This document shows, one piece after another, positions 28,515 to 38,920 of a DNA stretch of 54,047 bases. Within the stretch, counting starts at the first letter, position 1. Each line of letters begins with the position of its first letter. Below the pieces are notes generated by a model, which worked only from the letters and a program-made list of their open reading frames with translations, was not told where the DNA came from and did no database searches. The stretch is from Methanobacteriota archaeon (lineage in GTDB: Archaea; Thermoplasmatota; Poseidoniia; Poseidoniales; Thalassarchaeaceae): positions 1 through 54,047 of the forward strand of contig NZWD01000008.1 in the NCBI GenBank assembly GCA_002698225.1. The letters are read 5' to 3'. A program made the translations under genes and the position numbers.

Positions 28515-30795
28515 TCTCAAGTTGGAAGATTCTATCTCGCAACCGAGCCGCTCTCTCAAAGTCCAACCGAGCTGCTGCCTGCCTCATTTCCTTCTCCAAT
28601 TTCTCTCTGAGTTTGGCCGATTCACCCTGATTAACTGGTGAAAGCACCTCTTCAGCCGCAGCAACCCACTCTGGCTGACTGATGTTGTCCAGCACCGAGT
28701 CCGAGTTGTTCCAAACACCAGCACCGAGTCCGAACTTCTGTGCCAATCCCTCGAGTCCCTTCTTACCAGGCGCCTTCGCCACCATGCGACGACCCCCGCC
28801 CTTACCTCTACCGGCCACACCTGAGGCCAGGTCTCCGGCCTCTTCACTCATCACTGGCAGCGCCTTCTGGATGGTTGTAGGGATGATTCCATGCTCCTCA
28901 TTATGCTGGGCCTGTCGTCTACGCCTCGACAGCGTCTGCCCTATTGCAGCCTGCATGGCAGGAGAGACTGAATCTGCGTACAGTATGACTGAACCCCGCA
29001 CATTGCGGCTGGCCCTGCCGATGGTCTGGAGAAGTGAACGCTCATTGCGCAGAAAACCTTCCTTGTCGGCATCGAATATGGCGACTAATGATACCTCAGG
29101 AATATCTAGCCCCTCTCTAAGCAAGTTGATTCCGACGATGATGTCAATATGACCCAAACGCAGTGCCTTGATGATCTCAGTTCTCTCGAGAGTGTCAATC
29201 TCACTGTGTAGGTAGTGGGCTTTGAATCCCTGACGCTGTAGGTACTCGGCTACTTCCTCTGCGAACTTGATGGTCATCACTGTGACCAGAACCCTCTCGT
29301 CCTCTTCGATCCTCTTTCGAATCTCCTCCTCGAGATCCTGAATCTGACCTGAGGTCTGTCGGACCTCGATACTTGGATCTAGCAGACCAGTAGGGCGAAT
29401 CTCCATCGTAGAGATACCCTCTATCTTACCCATCAAGTCCTGCATCGATGCGCGCCTCAGAGGCTTTTCTCCATCTCCTGGAAGTGCTCCTCCTCCGCTT
29501 TGGATGTGCAGCAACTCTCGCGGAACCTCCTGTCCCGTCACCTCTGCTAGGTGACGCAACTCTCTTTCACCCGGAGTTGCGCTAACGTAGACCATTTGGT
29601 TGACGAGTTTCTGAAATTCATCAATTCGCAATGGCCTGTTATCATATGCTGAAGGGAGGCGGAATCCATGATCGATGAGATTCTTCTTGCGTGAGAAGTC
29701 TCCCCCGTGCATCCCAGATAACTGCGGCAGAGTAACATGCGACTCGTCCATCACTACCAGATACCTATCAGCTCCGCCGTGGTACTTCTCAGCGCACATG
29801 GCGAAGAAGTCAAGCAGGCAGTATGAACGCTCGCCGCGCTGTCTACCGTCGAAGTGCATCGAGTAATTTTCAACTCCCTTGCACGACCCAATCTCAGAAA
29901 GCATCTCTAGGTCAAACTTAGTTCGCTGCTCGATACGGTGAGATTCCATATCCATTCCCTCGCTGTGGAACCAGTCCATCCTCTCATCTAATTCGTACTC
30001 GATATCTTCCAGAGCCTGATTAAATCGCTCCTCATTGGTCATGTAGAATTCACGCGGGTGAATCCACGCCTCCTCGAAATCATCGAGCGTCTCCCATGAT
30101 ACAGCCTCGCAGGCTTGGATACGCTCGATACCGTCCCATCCGAAACGAATCCTCAACGGATCATCACGGCTTGGCATCCAGATGTCCAAGACCTCTCCAC
30201 GTAGGCGAATGTCACCACGTGTGATTTCCGCTGCAGTCCTGCGATACTGCAGGCCGACGAGTTGCTTGACTACTTCTTGTGGATCGGCCTCCTCACCGAC
30301 TGCTAACCTGAGATGATTCTGCTGGAAAACCTCAGGCGGATTCAGGCCGTAAATCACCGATACCGTGCCCACTGCAATCACATCGGGGCGTGAGACGAGC
30401 GAGGCCACAGTGGAGAACCTCTCTTGCTCTATACGCTCATTCATCTGCAGCTCCTTGTCGATGTACAAATCTCTCCCCGGGATGTAGGCCTCCGGTTGGT
30501 AGTAGTCGTAGTAACTGACGAAGTACTCAACCGCGTTCTCGGGGAACAGCTCACTCATCTCTTGCCACAATTGGCGAGCAAGAGTCTTGTTATGCGAGAG
30601 AATTAGGGTGGGAATCTGCAACCTCTCGATTACCTTGGCCATCGCGAATGTCTTGCCCGATCCAGTCACTCCAAGTAACACACAACGCTCTTGACCGCTC
30701 TCAATCTGTTCGACCAACTTGTCAATTGCCTGCTGTTGGTCTCCAGCCGAATCGTATTCTGACTTCAGTCTGAATATCGCTGAATCACCCATCAT
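28501..30795 (-). CDS. uvrB: UvrABC system protein B
   Basis: LGVTGSGKTFAMAKVIERL, HNKTLARQL, YFVSYYDYYQPEAYIP, NLLREGLDIPEVSLVAIFDADKEGFLRNERSLLQTIGRASRN, C-terminal UVR motif. Start ATG at 30795 or 30792. Confidence 0.97.
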   Translation of the reverse strand: MMGDSAIFRLKSEYDSAGDQQQAIDKLVEQIESGQERCVLLGVTGSGKTFAMAKVIERLQIPTLILSHNKTLARQLWQEMSELFPENAVEYFVSYYDYYQPEAYIPGRDLYIDKELQMNERIEQERFSTVASLVSRPDVIAVGTVSVIYGLNPPEVFQQNHLRLAVGEEADPQEVVKQLVGLQYRRTAAEITRGDIRLRGEVLDIWMPSRDDPLRIRFGWDGIERIQACEAVSWETLDDFEEAWIHPREFYMTNEERFNQALEDIEYELDERMDWFHSEGMDMESHRIEQRTKFDLEMLSEIGSCKGVENYSMHFDGRQRGERSYCLLDFFAMCAEKYHGGADRYLVVMDESHVTLPQLSGMHGGDFSRKKNLIDHGFRLPSAYDNRPLRIDEFQKLVNQMVYVSATPGERELRHLAEVTGQEVPRELLHIQSGGGALPGDGEKPLRRASMQDLMGKIEGISTMEIRPTGLLDPSIEVRQTSGQIQDLEEEIRKRIEEDERVLVTVMTIKFAEEVAEYLQRQGFKAHYLHSEIDTLERTEIIKALRLGHIDIIVGINLLREGLDIPEVSLVAIFDADKEGFLRNERSLLQTIGRASRNVRGSVILYADSVSPAMQAAIGQTLSRRRRQAQHNEEHGIIPTTIQKALPVMSEEAGDLASGVAGRGKGGGRRMVAKAPGKKGLEGLAQKFGLGAGVWNNSDSVLDNISQPEWVAAAEEVLSPVNQGESAKLREKLEKEMRQAAARLDFERAARLRDRIFQLESASN

Positions 30796-31718
30796 ATCGC
30801 CTCTACTAGGGTGAGGCTGACTAGCAGAGCCCAACCAGTCAGCATCGAGACATTGAACAAGTTCTTCTGGAAAACACCCATCGCATCTTCAGACTCAATC
30901 GAGGACTGTGCTCCCTTGGTCATCACTAGGATGTTAACAAGCGCCATCACAACCGCGGCAGGAATCCACAGTGAGTAACCAGGACTGCTGTTGGTGACTT
31001 CATGCAATCCAGTGAGAAGGAAGCAGAGCGCCCAACCCATAGTCAGAGCAACGCTCATTCCGGTGGTCGCCCTGTCTCCGAAGAGGGAGGGGAACGACTT
31101 GATTCCCTGCTCACGGTCTACATTCACATCCATGCGCGCGTAGTTCACATCGAAGGCTGCAATCCAAAGCGCCACTCCCATTGAGATGAAGAATATCTCA
31201 GGATACCACAGGAAGATGCCTTCGACACCAGTTATGGCGCCCCATCCGTGAACATCGGCGGTGATGGCGACCCAGGCGCCCGCTGGAGCGAGTCCTAGAC
31301 ACAGCCCCAACCATAGGTGACAGATCCACGACACCCTCTTCGTGTACGGATAAATCATGAATGCGAGTACAGGCAACCAAACCATCTGCAGCGCCACTTC
31401 GTTCAGCATCCACGCGGAGAATACCAGTGTAACTAAGAAGGCAATAGCGAGCCCCCAAGCAGTTTCCTTTGACATCATACCTGAAGGAAGATGACGGGAT
31501 GCAGTACGTGGGTTTTCAGCGTCAATATCACTGTCGATAATACGATTCAGCACCATTGCCAGACCCCTGGCTCCTACTGCTGCTAGCAGAATCCACAACA
31601 GGTCCAGTGACCCCGATCCGAACTCCGCGTGTGCCAGAACATAACCAATCAGTACGAACGGCAGCGAGAAGAGTGTATGCTCTACCTTGACGAACTCAAG
31701 AATCTCCTTGACTCCCAT
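30792..31718 (-). CDS. ubiA: UbiA-family prenyltransferase
   Basis: VLNRIIDSDIDAENPRTASRHLPSG (NxxxDxxxD), DVNYARMDVNVDREQGIKSFPSLFGD; multiple TMs. Start ATG at 31718 in a TAATG overlap with ubiD. Confidence 0.92.
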   Translation of the reverse strand: MGVKEILEFVKVEHTLFSLPFVLIGYVLAHAEFGSGSLDLLWILLAAVGARGLAMVLNRIIDSDIDAENPRTASRHLPSGMMSKETAWGLAIAFLVTLVFSAWMLNEVALQMVWLPVLAFMIYPYTKRVSWICHLWLGLCLGLAPAGAWVAITADVHGWGAITGVEGIFLWYPEIFFISMGVALWIAAFDVNYARMDVNVDREQGIKSFPSLFGDRATTGMSVALTMGWALCFLLTGLHEVTNSSPGYSLWIPAAVVMALVNILVMTKGAQSSIESEDAMGVFQKNLFNVSMLTGWALLVSLTLVEAI

Positions 31719-33589
31719 TAGTAGCCCCCCTCGGCCAGCCATGCATCCACTCTCTCGGCCACCTCAGGGTCGTGAAGGGTCACTCCCGGCCAGCGTCGAA
31801 CCGGCATAGGCCCCTTGTTCGATGGTATCGGAGCGGTGGCATCCCACGCAACTCGACCACCGGTCTCGTCAAAGTACAGATCGCGGCCGACATCGAAGCG
31901 ACATAGTAACTGCCAGAGCATGCGCCTGCGCCAGTCCTCGCTGGCCAAATATGCATCATCATCGGTGATGAACAGCCAGCGCAGATTCTTGGCAGCCTCT
32001 AGAGACCATATCGACTCGCAGATTCCACGAATCACCTCCCTCTGCCTAGCTGCACCCTCTTCACTGATAATCTCCATACTGCTCTCAGGCTTCGGCCCGC
32101 CTTCGATGTTGGTTGTCACCACCAGCATGGAAGGCCTCAGCATCCTTGCTTGGATTACTCCGCTGACAGCAGATGCTGAGATCGCTAATGTCTCCGGGCA
32201 TCCCTGCTGCTCTGGTAGGTCACTATTCGGGTCCCCTTTTGGAGTTGAAGTAGCATCGATAATCAGCTTGTCATGGATGTTGTCCCAAGGTGCTGCATGA
32301 GCCAGTGTATCAGCCACCATACCTCTTAGCAGAACCAGATCTTCAGGGATTTGAGCACGGTAGTCTATCGCATCAAGCAGTGCATCCAAGTCCTTGACCG
32401 GATGGTCCTCGTCGACAACCACCACCACCTTCTGGAACATCAGTTGCCCGGCACCAAGAAGTCCCAAAGCGGTCTTGCGCCCCTGTCTTGGATAGCGCTG
32501 CTTGGAGGCAACTATGGCGAGATTGTGAAAACCAGTCTCCAAAGGCAAGAACAAATTGGCCACATCTCTGTGCTGGAAACGAAGAACGGGCAGGAATGCG
32601 TCTCCAACCGCCTCTCCGAGATAGCCATCCTCCATCGGTGGTGTACCGACGATGGTCATCGGGACCATCGCATCTCTACGATGAGTAATCCTTGTGACAT
32701 GCATCACTGGATAGGGTTCAGCGAGAGAGTAGTAGCCGAAGTGATCGCCAAAGGGACCCTCCATCCTAGTCTCCCCGGGAACTGTGTAACCTTCGATTAC
32801 TATGTCGCAGTCAGCCGGTACCCAAAGATCATTGGTCTTGCACTTCACAATCCGCAACCTCCTGCCTGCGAGAAGTCCTGCGAATTCATACTCACTCAGA
32901 TTATCCGGCAGAGGGGCGATGGCGCTGAAGGTAAGTTCCGGTGGTCCACCCAGACAGATGGCAACAGGCATCCTACCTGTGGCAGCATCGGCGTGGTCGG
33001 CACCATGCTTGTGAGCCTGCCAATGCAGGCCGACCTCAGTAGGTCCAAACACCTGACTTCGATACATTCCCATATTATGCTCCCTGCTCTCCGGGTCTGC
33101 AGTGACTACTAGGGGTAGTGTCATGAATCTCCCACCGTCCTCCGGCCAGGTCTTAGGAATGGGAAGCACTGTCACATCGGGCTCCTCCATAACGACCTGT
33201 TGACAGGCCCCCCTCGAAGTCTTTCGAGGAGCCATTGACATCCCGTCTAGGGCAAGTCCGATGCCCTTCCAGGGGGCTCTCATGATTGCACCTACATCCG
33301 GCTTCATCAGAGCTACCATCTTCTCACCGACTTCTTTGGGCTCGGTTACTCCCAGAGCCCGGTTAGTCCGGTCTCTAGTTCCATAGAGATTCATCAGCAG
33401 CGGGAATGGACTGATACTGCCGTCAGGAAGACGAGGCTGCTCGAACTTAATTGCAGGCCCACCTCGCTTGACCATACGGTCAGCGAAGCATCCTGCTTCG
33501 AGTTCGACATCCACCGGATCGGGTATCCTGAGGAGTTCTCCAGAATCCTCTAGCGACCTGACATAGTCGGACAGCCGCTTCCAACCCAT
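31718..33589 (-). CDS. ubiD: UbiD-family decarboxylase
   Basis: 623 aa; MGWKRLSDYVRSLEDSGELLRI, GMYRSQVFGPTEVGLHWQAHKHG, EGPFGDHFGYYSLAEPYPVMHVTRITHR. Confidence 0.94.
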   Translation of the reverse strand: MGWKRLSDYVRSLEDSGELLRIPDPVDVELEAGCFADRMVKRGGPAIKFEQPRLPDGSISPFPLLMNLYGTRDRTNRALGVTEPKEVGEKMVALMKPDVGAIMRAPWKGIGLALDGMSMAPRKTSRGACQQVVMEEPDVTVLPIPKTWPEDGGRFMTLPLVVTADPESREHNMGMYRSQVFGPTEVGLHWQAHKHGADHADAATGRMPVAICLGGPPELTFSAIAPLPDNLSEYEFAGLLAGRRLRIVKCKTNDLWVPADCDIVIEGYTVPGETRMEGPFGDHFGYYSLAEPYPVMHVTRITHRRDAMVPMTIVGTPPMEDGYLGEAVGDAFLPVLRFQHRDVANLFLPLETGFHNLAIVASKQRYPRQGRKTALGLLGAGQLMFQKVVVVVDEDHPVKDLDALLDAIDYRAQIPEDLVLLRGMVADTLAHAAPWDNIHDKLIIDATSTPKGDPNSDLPEQQGCPETLAISASAVSGVIQARMLRPSMLVVTTNIEGGPKPESSMEIISEEGAARQREVIRGICESIWSLEAAKNLRWLFITDDDAYLASEDWRRRMLWQLLCRFDVGRDLYFDETGGRVAWDATAPIPSNKGPMPVRRWPGVTLHDPEVAERVDAWLAEGGY

Positions 33590-33683
33590 GACTGTCCGGG
33601 ACGCTCACAGAATGAGAATGTTCGCTCGCCATCATAGATGGCGCAACCGACGGATTCTTTGACACTAGGCCACCCGCAAGGCC

Positions 33684-34931
33684 ATGGGTGATGCGGTGAA
33701 CATGTGCGATGTCCTAGTTATCGGGGCCGGCCCGGGTGGTGGAAACGCTGCTTTGCAGTCGGCTAAGAAAGGCCTTTCGACCATTCTCATTGAGGATCAT
33801 CCTGCTATCGGAACCCCCGTTCACTGCGGCGAGTGCATCTCCGAGATTGCATGTCAGAATCTAGGCATCAAGCTCCCAGACCATGTCGTCAGCATGGAAG
33901 TACACGGAATTCGCGTGATTTTCCCGGACGGCACTGAGAAATGCCTCACTGAGGAGGGCTATGTCCTCGAGAAGCACCTCTTTGAGAGATGGATTGCAGA
34001 TGAGGCCATCTCTGCCGGTGCCAGCATGCACCTGAATCACAAAATCTCCTCGATGGAGAGGGTTGTGGAGGACGGTAAGTTCGCAGGCTGGATGTGCGAC
34101 GGCAAGGGAGACAACTTCCCGATTCAAGCGAAGATAGTTATCGATGCATCGGGCGTCGCTGCAGTCTGCTCGAAGTTAGTCAAACTGGACGATGACAAAC
34201 CACTCAATGAGATGGGCAAGGTAGTCGCGGGGATGCAGTACGAGATGCTGGAGGTTCCTACAGACGGGTATCTAGACTTCTACATCTGGCCAGAGTACGC
34301 CGAGAAGGGGTATCTGTGGATGATTCCTAAGTGTGATGGTAGGGCCAATGTCGGATTGGTAACCGAAGACAGGCCTCGCGCGAAGAAGGCCTTGGACGAA
34401 TTCATTGATATTACCCACTTCAAGGAGCTCGAGCAGGTTCACCCACCTTGGAAGGAGAAGGGAACTCATGCCTTTGGCGGCACAATCCCAATATCTGGGC
34501 CATTCGAGAATACTCACCACGACGGTCTGATGTTGGTGGGCGATGCGGCAGGCTTCACTTCACCCCTATTCGAGGGTGGCTCACATCTCGCTCTGAAGTC
34601 CGCAGTCTATGCGGCGGAAACCGCAGCTGCAGCAATATCCGAAGGCGATCTCAGCAGTTCTAGATTGGCTCAGTACACCAAGCTTTGGAAGGACGAGTTC
34701 CCACCCTATGACAAGATTCTCAACGGCAAGAACGCACTCTTCGATTTGACCGATGATGAAATGTCGGTGATGGCCCGATGTTTCCCCGATGAGATGTCAG
34801 ACATGGGAGTAAGCGGCAAGGCCCTAGTTGCACTCAGGCTTCTGGCTCGAAGCCCCAATCTCTACTTCAAGCGGATAGTCCCAGCTATGCTGGCCTTCGG
34901 ATACAGTCGTGCCAAGTACTACGGGTGGTGA
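33684..34931 (+). CDS. geranylgeranyl reductase family FAD-dependent oxidoreductase
   Basis: 415 aa; VLVIGAGPGGGNAALQSAKKGLSTILIED, HCGECIS, LMLVGDAAGFTSPLFEGGSHLALKSA. Confidence 0.9.
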   Translation: MGDAVNMCDVLVIGAGPGGGNAALQSAKKGLSTILIEDHPAIGTPVHCGECISEIACQNLGIKLPDHVVSMEVHGIRVIFPDGTEKCLTEEGYVLEKHLFERWIADEAISAGASMHLNHKISSMERVVEDGKFAGWMCDGKGDNFPIQAKIVIDASGVAAVCSKLVKLDDDKPLNEMGKVVAGMQYEMLEVPTDGYLDFYIWPEYAEKGYLWMIPKCDGRANVGLVTEDRPRAKKALDEFIDITHFKELEQVHPPWKEKGTHAFGGTIPISGPFENTHHDGLMLVGDAAGFTSPLFEGGSHLALKSAVYAAETAAAAISEGDLSSSRLAQYTKLWKDEFPPYDKILNGKNALFDLTDDEMSVMARCFPDEMSDMGVSGKALVALRLLARSPNLYFKRIVPAMLAFGYSRAKYYGW

Positions 34932-37297
34932 TCTGCATACTCCCTGCCTTGGGGCTCGTACTGCTCGTGCTCGCCGTTGTGACCAGTCTTCATCAGGTGA
35001 TGCGGCCAGAAAAGGCCGGAGATGTACTGGTCAGAAATGTCACCCTAGCCACACAAGTTTCCCCATTTGCCTTGTTGGTAGGTGCGTTTGTGGTCGATGC
35101 CTCCAGTCTTGATTTAGTGGCCAGATTCGGTGGTCAGGGACTGCCTCTGCTGTATCGTGTCTCGGCCGTTTGGGGTGGTAGAGCCGGACCACTCCTGTTG
35201 TGGGCAGCTCTGCTTGGAGTCGTGACATGGATGATGGCAGAGAAAGACAAGCCAGCTAGACTTGAGGTTCGAATCATGCATGTCTTGGTTGCATCCATTC
35301 TCCTACTGTCATGGTTACTTGACCCATTTGCCGCTGCTGGGCAGCAGCAAGGGGAACTACATCCCTTACTACAGACTGACTTGATGGTCATCCACCCGCC
35401 AATTGTATTCGCCTACTACTCGCTATGCCTCGCCACCGCGAGCGTGGCAATTGCCGGTGTAATCAGACAAGACTCCTCAGAATCGATTCACAACTCACAA
35501 CTTTACTGGGCTAGAGCCGCCTTCCTCGTAGGTACGATTGGGATCGGCCTAGGGGGCTTGTGGGCATACACAGTTCTCGACTGGGGCGGCTATTGGGCTT
35601 GGGATCCGGTTGAGACAGGATCTCTATTGCCCTGGCTCGCCCTCCTGCTGGTTATTCATGTCAGGGCCCAGTCCGGCTCGAAGGCTATTGCAGCCGCACC
35701 CGCAATCGGAATCATCTCCGGCGCGCTAGCTTTCCATGCCACTATGGTCACCCGCGCAAATGGCGTCTGGGCGTCCGTCCATGCATTCGTTGCTGATGGA
35801 GAAGGCACTCTTTCCGAGGACCCGTATCTCAGGGTCCTAGAGATCGCTGAATGGAGTCCTGTGGGTATTGAGGTTACATCGTATCTTGTTGTGATGGTTG
35901 CCATGGGCTGCTTCGCCATGTTGCATTTGGTTAGAGAGCAGAGAGCGTCAGTATCATTGGCTGGCGGACAGACCATGCTGGAGCAGAATCCTTCGATGTC
36001 AAAGATTCTGATTCTGATATTCCTCATCATCGCTCTTTGGATTGGCTCGAGCGCGATACTTGCAGTTGGATTTGCTTTGATGCTGCTGATTGTCAACGGC
36101 GACTCGCATCGACCTCCCATGCATTGGATTTCTCTGGGAGTCGTGATGATGCTGTTCTCCAGTTGGCTGTGGATTTCTGACATCCAGCAGTCAGTCGCTG
36201 CCATGGTACCCTTCCTAGCACCTTGGCTACTATCTCCTGAGAATGAGAGCGAGTTTGAATCCGTGTTATTGCCATTCTCTGACCTCTCAGCGAGAACCCG
36301 TGTGGCACGAATGACTCCTTGGTATGGAGGCACAGCATTCCTGCTGCTTACATGGCTGCTCCTAACCGTCGAGATTGACGGCCCCAGCCTCGAGGCGCAC
36401 GAGTTCTACGGAGCACCGCTACTCGGACTGCTCGCACTCGCTCTGGCACTGTACGGCTGGGGACGCTCACTCCCTGCCGACAAGGGTCCCGCTGTAGTAG
36501 GTCTGGCATTGACCGCCTCGATTACCCTCGCAGCTTTAAGCGACAAACTACCTCTACCCGGCGACCCAGAACTAGTTGTGACAAGTGGCATTACTAGAGG
36601 GGCAGTCGGTGCTTTCGTCCTGACCTGGCTACTCATTTCCCTACCTACAACCGCCAAGCAAGCCTGGCAAACAGCGAAGAGGACCATCCCTCATTTTCGA
36701 GTAGGAGGAACTGGAGGTAGAAATGCTGCCCGCGCGAGGCTCATCGGCTCGCATCTGGCGCACCTTGGGATTCTGCTACTTCTGGTGGGTCACATTCTGA
36801 CTACGACCATGCTAGACCGTTCGGACCCATCTCATCTGATCACTCTTCAGAAGGGCGAGGCAATCGAGCACGAGGGATACGAGATGGTTTTCGTAGGCAT
36901 GGAACTGATTCCCTCGGAGCATCAGGACTACGACTTTCCTGTTGGTGACGGCTTCATCGGGGTATCGATCGAAGTCTGGCAGAACAACGAGCTCATTGAC
37001 ACTCTGAGGCCGGGCATGCTACGATTCGATTCCCCCAGTGGGGCCGTAAACGCTCGCTCTGAGGTTGACAGGATGAGCAGATTGTCTGGTGATACCATTG
37101 TAATCCTTGACCTAGCCCAGTCCAACGACCTACTCAGCTCGATGATTCTTGGAGGCGTAGATGAGGTTGAGACTGTCAGGGTGACCATCTATGATTTGCA
37201 GGGCAGTCATCTGGTCTGGCTTGGCTGGGCCCTAATCATGCTTGGAGGTCTAGCGGCTCTATCAAGCGGCCGAGAAGGGGCGCAGGAAGAGGAGTAG
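34925..37297 (+). CDS. ccmF: cytochrome c-type biogenesis protein CcmF
   Basis: 790 aa, many TMs; WWD-type motif LWAYTVLDWGGYWAWDPVETGSLLPWL; WGGRAGPLLLWA; HPPIVFAYYS. Confidence 0.93.
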   Translation: MVICILPALGLVLLVLAVVTSLHQVMRPEKAGDVLVRNVTLATQVSPFALLVGAFVVDASSLDLVARFGGQGLPLLYRVSAVWGGRAGPLLLWAALLGVVTWMMAEKDKPARLEVRIMHVLVASILLLSWLLDPFAAAGQQQGELHPLLQTDLMVIHPPIVFAYYSLCLATASVAIAGVIRQDSSESIHNSQLYWARAAFLVGTIGIGLGGLWAYTVLDWGGYWAWDPVETGSLLPWLALLLVIHVRAQSGSKAIAAAPAIGIISGALAFHATMVTRANGVWASVHAFVADGEGTLSEDPYLRVLEIAEWSPVGIEVTSYLVVMVAMGCFAMLHLVREQRASVSLAGGQTMLEQNPSMSKILILIFLIIALWIGSSAILAVGFALMLLIVNGDSHRPPMHWISLGVVMMLFSSWLWISDIQQSVAAMVPFLAPWLLSPENESEFESVLLPFSDLSARTRVARMTPWYGGTAFLLLTWLLLTVEIDGPSLEAHEFYGAPLLGLLALALALYGWGRSLPADKGPAVVGLALTASITLAALSDKLPLPGDPELVVTSGITRGAVGAFVLTWLLISLPTTAKQAWQTAKRTIPHFRVGGTGGRNAARARLIGSHLAHLGILLLLVGHILTTTMLDRSDPSHLITLQKGEAIEHEGYEMVFVGMELIPSEHQDYDFPVGDGFIGVSIEVWQNNELIDTLRPGMLRFDSPSGAVNARSEVDRMSRLSGDTIVILDLAQSNDLLSSMILGGVDEVETVRVTIYDLQGSHLVWLGWALIMLGGLAALSSGREGAQEEE

Positions 37298-37379
37298 ACC
37301 CGTTTAATCCACCCTTTGGGTGGACCGAGCGTATCAAAAAGGGGAGATAGGTCGGCGGGTCGCCTCAGGAGGCTATTAC

Positions 37380-38075
37380 ATGGATAACGGCACAATAGTC
37401 CACATCGATTATGATCTATTCAATGCAGATAATGACAAGCTCATCGAGACCACTCGTGAGGACATCGCCAAGGAGCACGACGCTCATGACGAGACTCGCA
37501 CTTATTCCCCCATGATTACCGTCATAGGAGATGGCAGACTGATTGCAGGGTTCGAGTCACATCTCAATGAGGCAGAGGCTGAGGCCGACTACAGTATCGA
37601 CATTGAACCCTCAGATGCCTACGGCGAGCGCGATGCGAGCCTCGTAGAGACCATCGGCCAGAATGTGCTGATGCGTAGTGTGCGCGACCCCGAGATGCTC
37701 GGAATCGGCGCACCTGTGGAGATTGGTGGACGCCAAGGCATTCTACAGTTCCTCAGCGCTGGTCGTGCTAGGATAGACTACAACCATCCTCTGGCAGGGG
37801 TCACTCTGCGCTACAATTACCGAATCACCAAGGTCGTCGAGGATCGTAGTGAGAAGGTCGAAACTCTACTCAACATGAACACTGGACGCGACGATTTTGA
37901 GGTAGAATTTGAAGGCGATGACCTGACAATCACCACTCCCGAGGCTGTGGCTTACGATCAGAACTGGACCTTCACCAAGTTCAGCCTCGTGCGCACTCTA
38001 AGGGACCACCTTGGAGTTGGCATCGTAGTGTTCAAGGAAGTCCATGAGCCTCGTGTGGCGGATGAAGAAGAATAA
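37380..38075 (+). CDS. FKBP-type peptidyl-prolyl isomerase (SlyD-like)
   Basis: Start MDNGTIVHIDYDLFN at 37380; VIGDGRLIAGFESHLNEAEAEADYSIDIEPSDAYGERD...RIDYNHPLAGVTLRYNYRI. Confidence 0.92.
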   Translation: MDNGTIVHIDYDLFNADNDKLIETTREDIAKEHDAHDETRTYSPMITVIGDGRLIAGFESHLNEAEAEADYSIDIEPSDAYGERDASLVETIGQNVLMRSVRDPEMLGIGAPVEIGGRQGILQFLSAGRARIDYNHPLAGVTLRYNYRITKVVEDRSEKVETLLNMNTGRDDFEVEFEGDDLTITTPEAVAYDQNWTFTKFSLVRTLRDHLGVGIVVFKEVHEPRVADEEE

Positions 38076-38126
38076 TCACCCAGTGCAACATTCTTCCCCT
38101 ACTGCCCGTTCGATTATCTTGCCTCA

Positions 38127-38228
38127 ATGACGACGACAGGGTTACCGAGCGAAGGCATTGACGTTCCCTATGAGTACCGAGAGGCACCAAACATACAGCG
38201 TATTGAAGTCACATTGACCTCCCCGTGA
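38127..38228 (+). CDS. possible 33-aa small ORF upstream of lipoprotein
   Basis: MTTTGLPSEGIDVPYEYREAPNIQRIEVTLTSP, ATG 38127 to TGA 38228, stops 3 bp before the next ATG. Short; no recognised family. Confidence 0.25.
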   Translation: MTTTGLPSEGIDVPYEYREAPNIQRIEVTLTSP

Positions 38229-38231
38229 ACC

Positions 38232-38849
38232 ATGCGAGGTTGCTTCGAGGCACTAACCGTCCTCGCCCTGCTGCTCGTGTCCACACTGACCTCTGGATGC
38301 CTAGGACTAGCCGCTCAGAGAGAAGTGATGGAATCATGGCGAGAGCTCCCGTCAACATTCCCCAAGGAGGAGAACTTTGGTTGGGACCACACCTTCGAAT
38401 CATCAGGAATCGAAGCGGCCGATCCATTCCAGAGGGAGGAGCTGATTATGTTCGACGAGAGTGTGAATGAGCTGGTTATCAATTTCCGGGCCCAGTTCCC
38501 TTGGTCATCGCAGATTGAGGAAGTGATAGGAAACGAGACCAATGAGTTCCGCTATGTCGAGGTGCGACTGTGGGAGCCTGGCGTTAAGGAGACCGGTGGC
38601 AACCCGTACTGGGAGGTTAGGGCCACGCAGGACTACCCTCAGACTGTCTTCGTACTCGGAAATGGCAGTTTTATGGATGGAAACTGGCTTTTCGAGATTG
38701 AGGCTAGAGGGTACGGAATAACCGCCCCGATAGAGCAACTCTCTTTCCATGACAGCTTTGATGTGTACCTCACCATAACGCGTCCATGCGTGCGCTTCGA
38801 AGAGGTACATGATACGGGCGAATGTACATTTCTGAGCGATTTGGAGTGA
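38232..38849 (+). CDS. hypothetical lipoprotein
   Basis: 205 aa; signal peptide with lipobox-like LTSGC; no recognised domain. Confidence 0.7.
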   Translation: MRGCFEALTVLALLLVSTLTSGCLGLAAQREVMESWRELPSTFPKEENFGWDHTFESSGIEAADPFQREELIMFDESVNELVINFRAQFPWSSQIEEVIGNETNEFRYVEVRLWEPGVKETGGNPYWEVRATQDYPQTVFVLGNGSFMDGNWLFEIEARGYGITAPIEQLSFHDSFDVYLTITRPCVRFEEVHDTGECTFLSDLE

Positions 38850-38920
38850 CCTTCGCCATACGGGGCGATGCGTAGCGCTTATCAGTCAATGTCAGGTCGC
38901 CGCGACGCTGAGGATTCAAC

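Noticed and set aside
32351-33112. 253-aa plus-strand ORF opposite ubiD
   Set aside because: Antisense to an unambiguous UbiD coding frame; composition typical of a shadow ORF.
35656-36333. 225-aa minus-strand ORF opposite ccmF
   Set aside because: Shadow of a TM-rich gene; no motif support.
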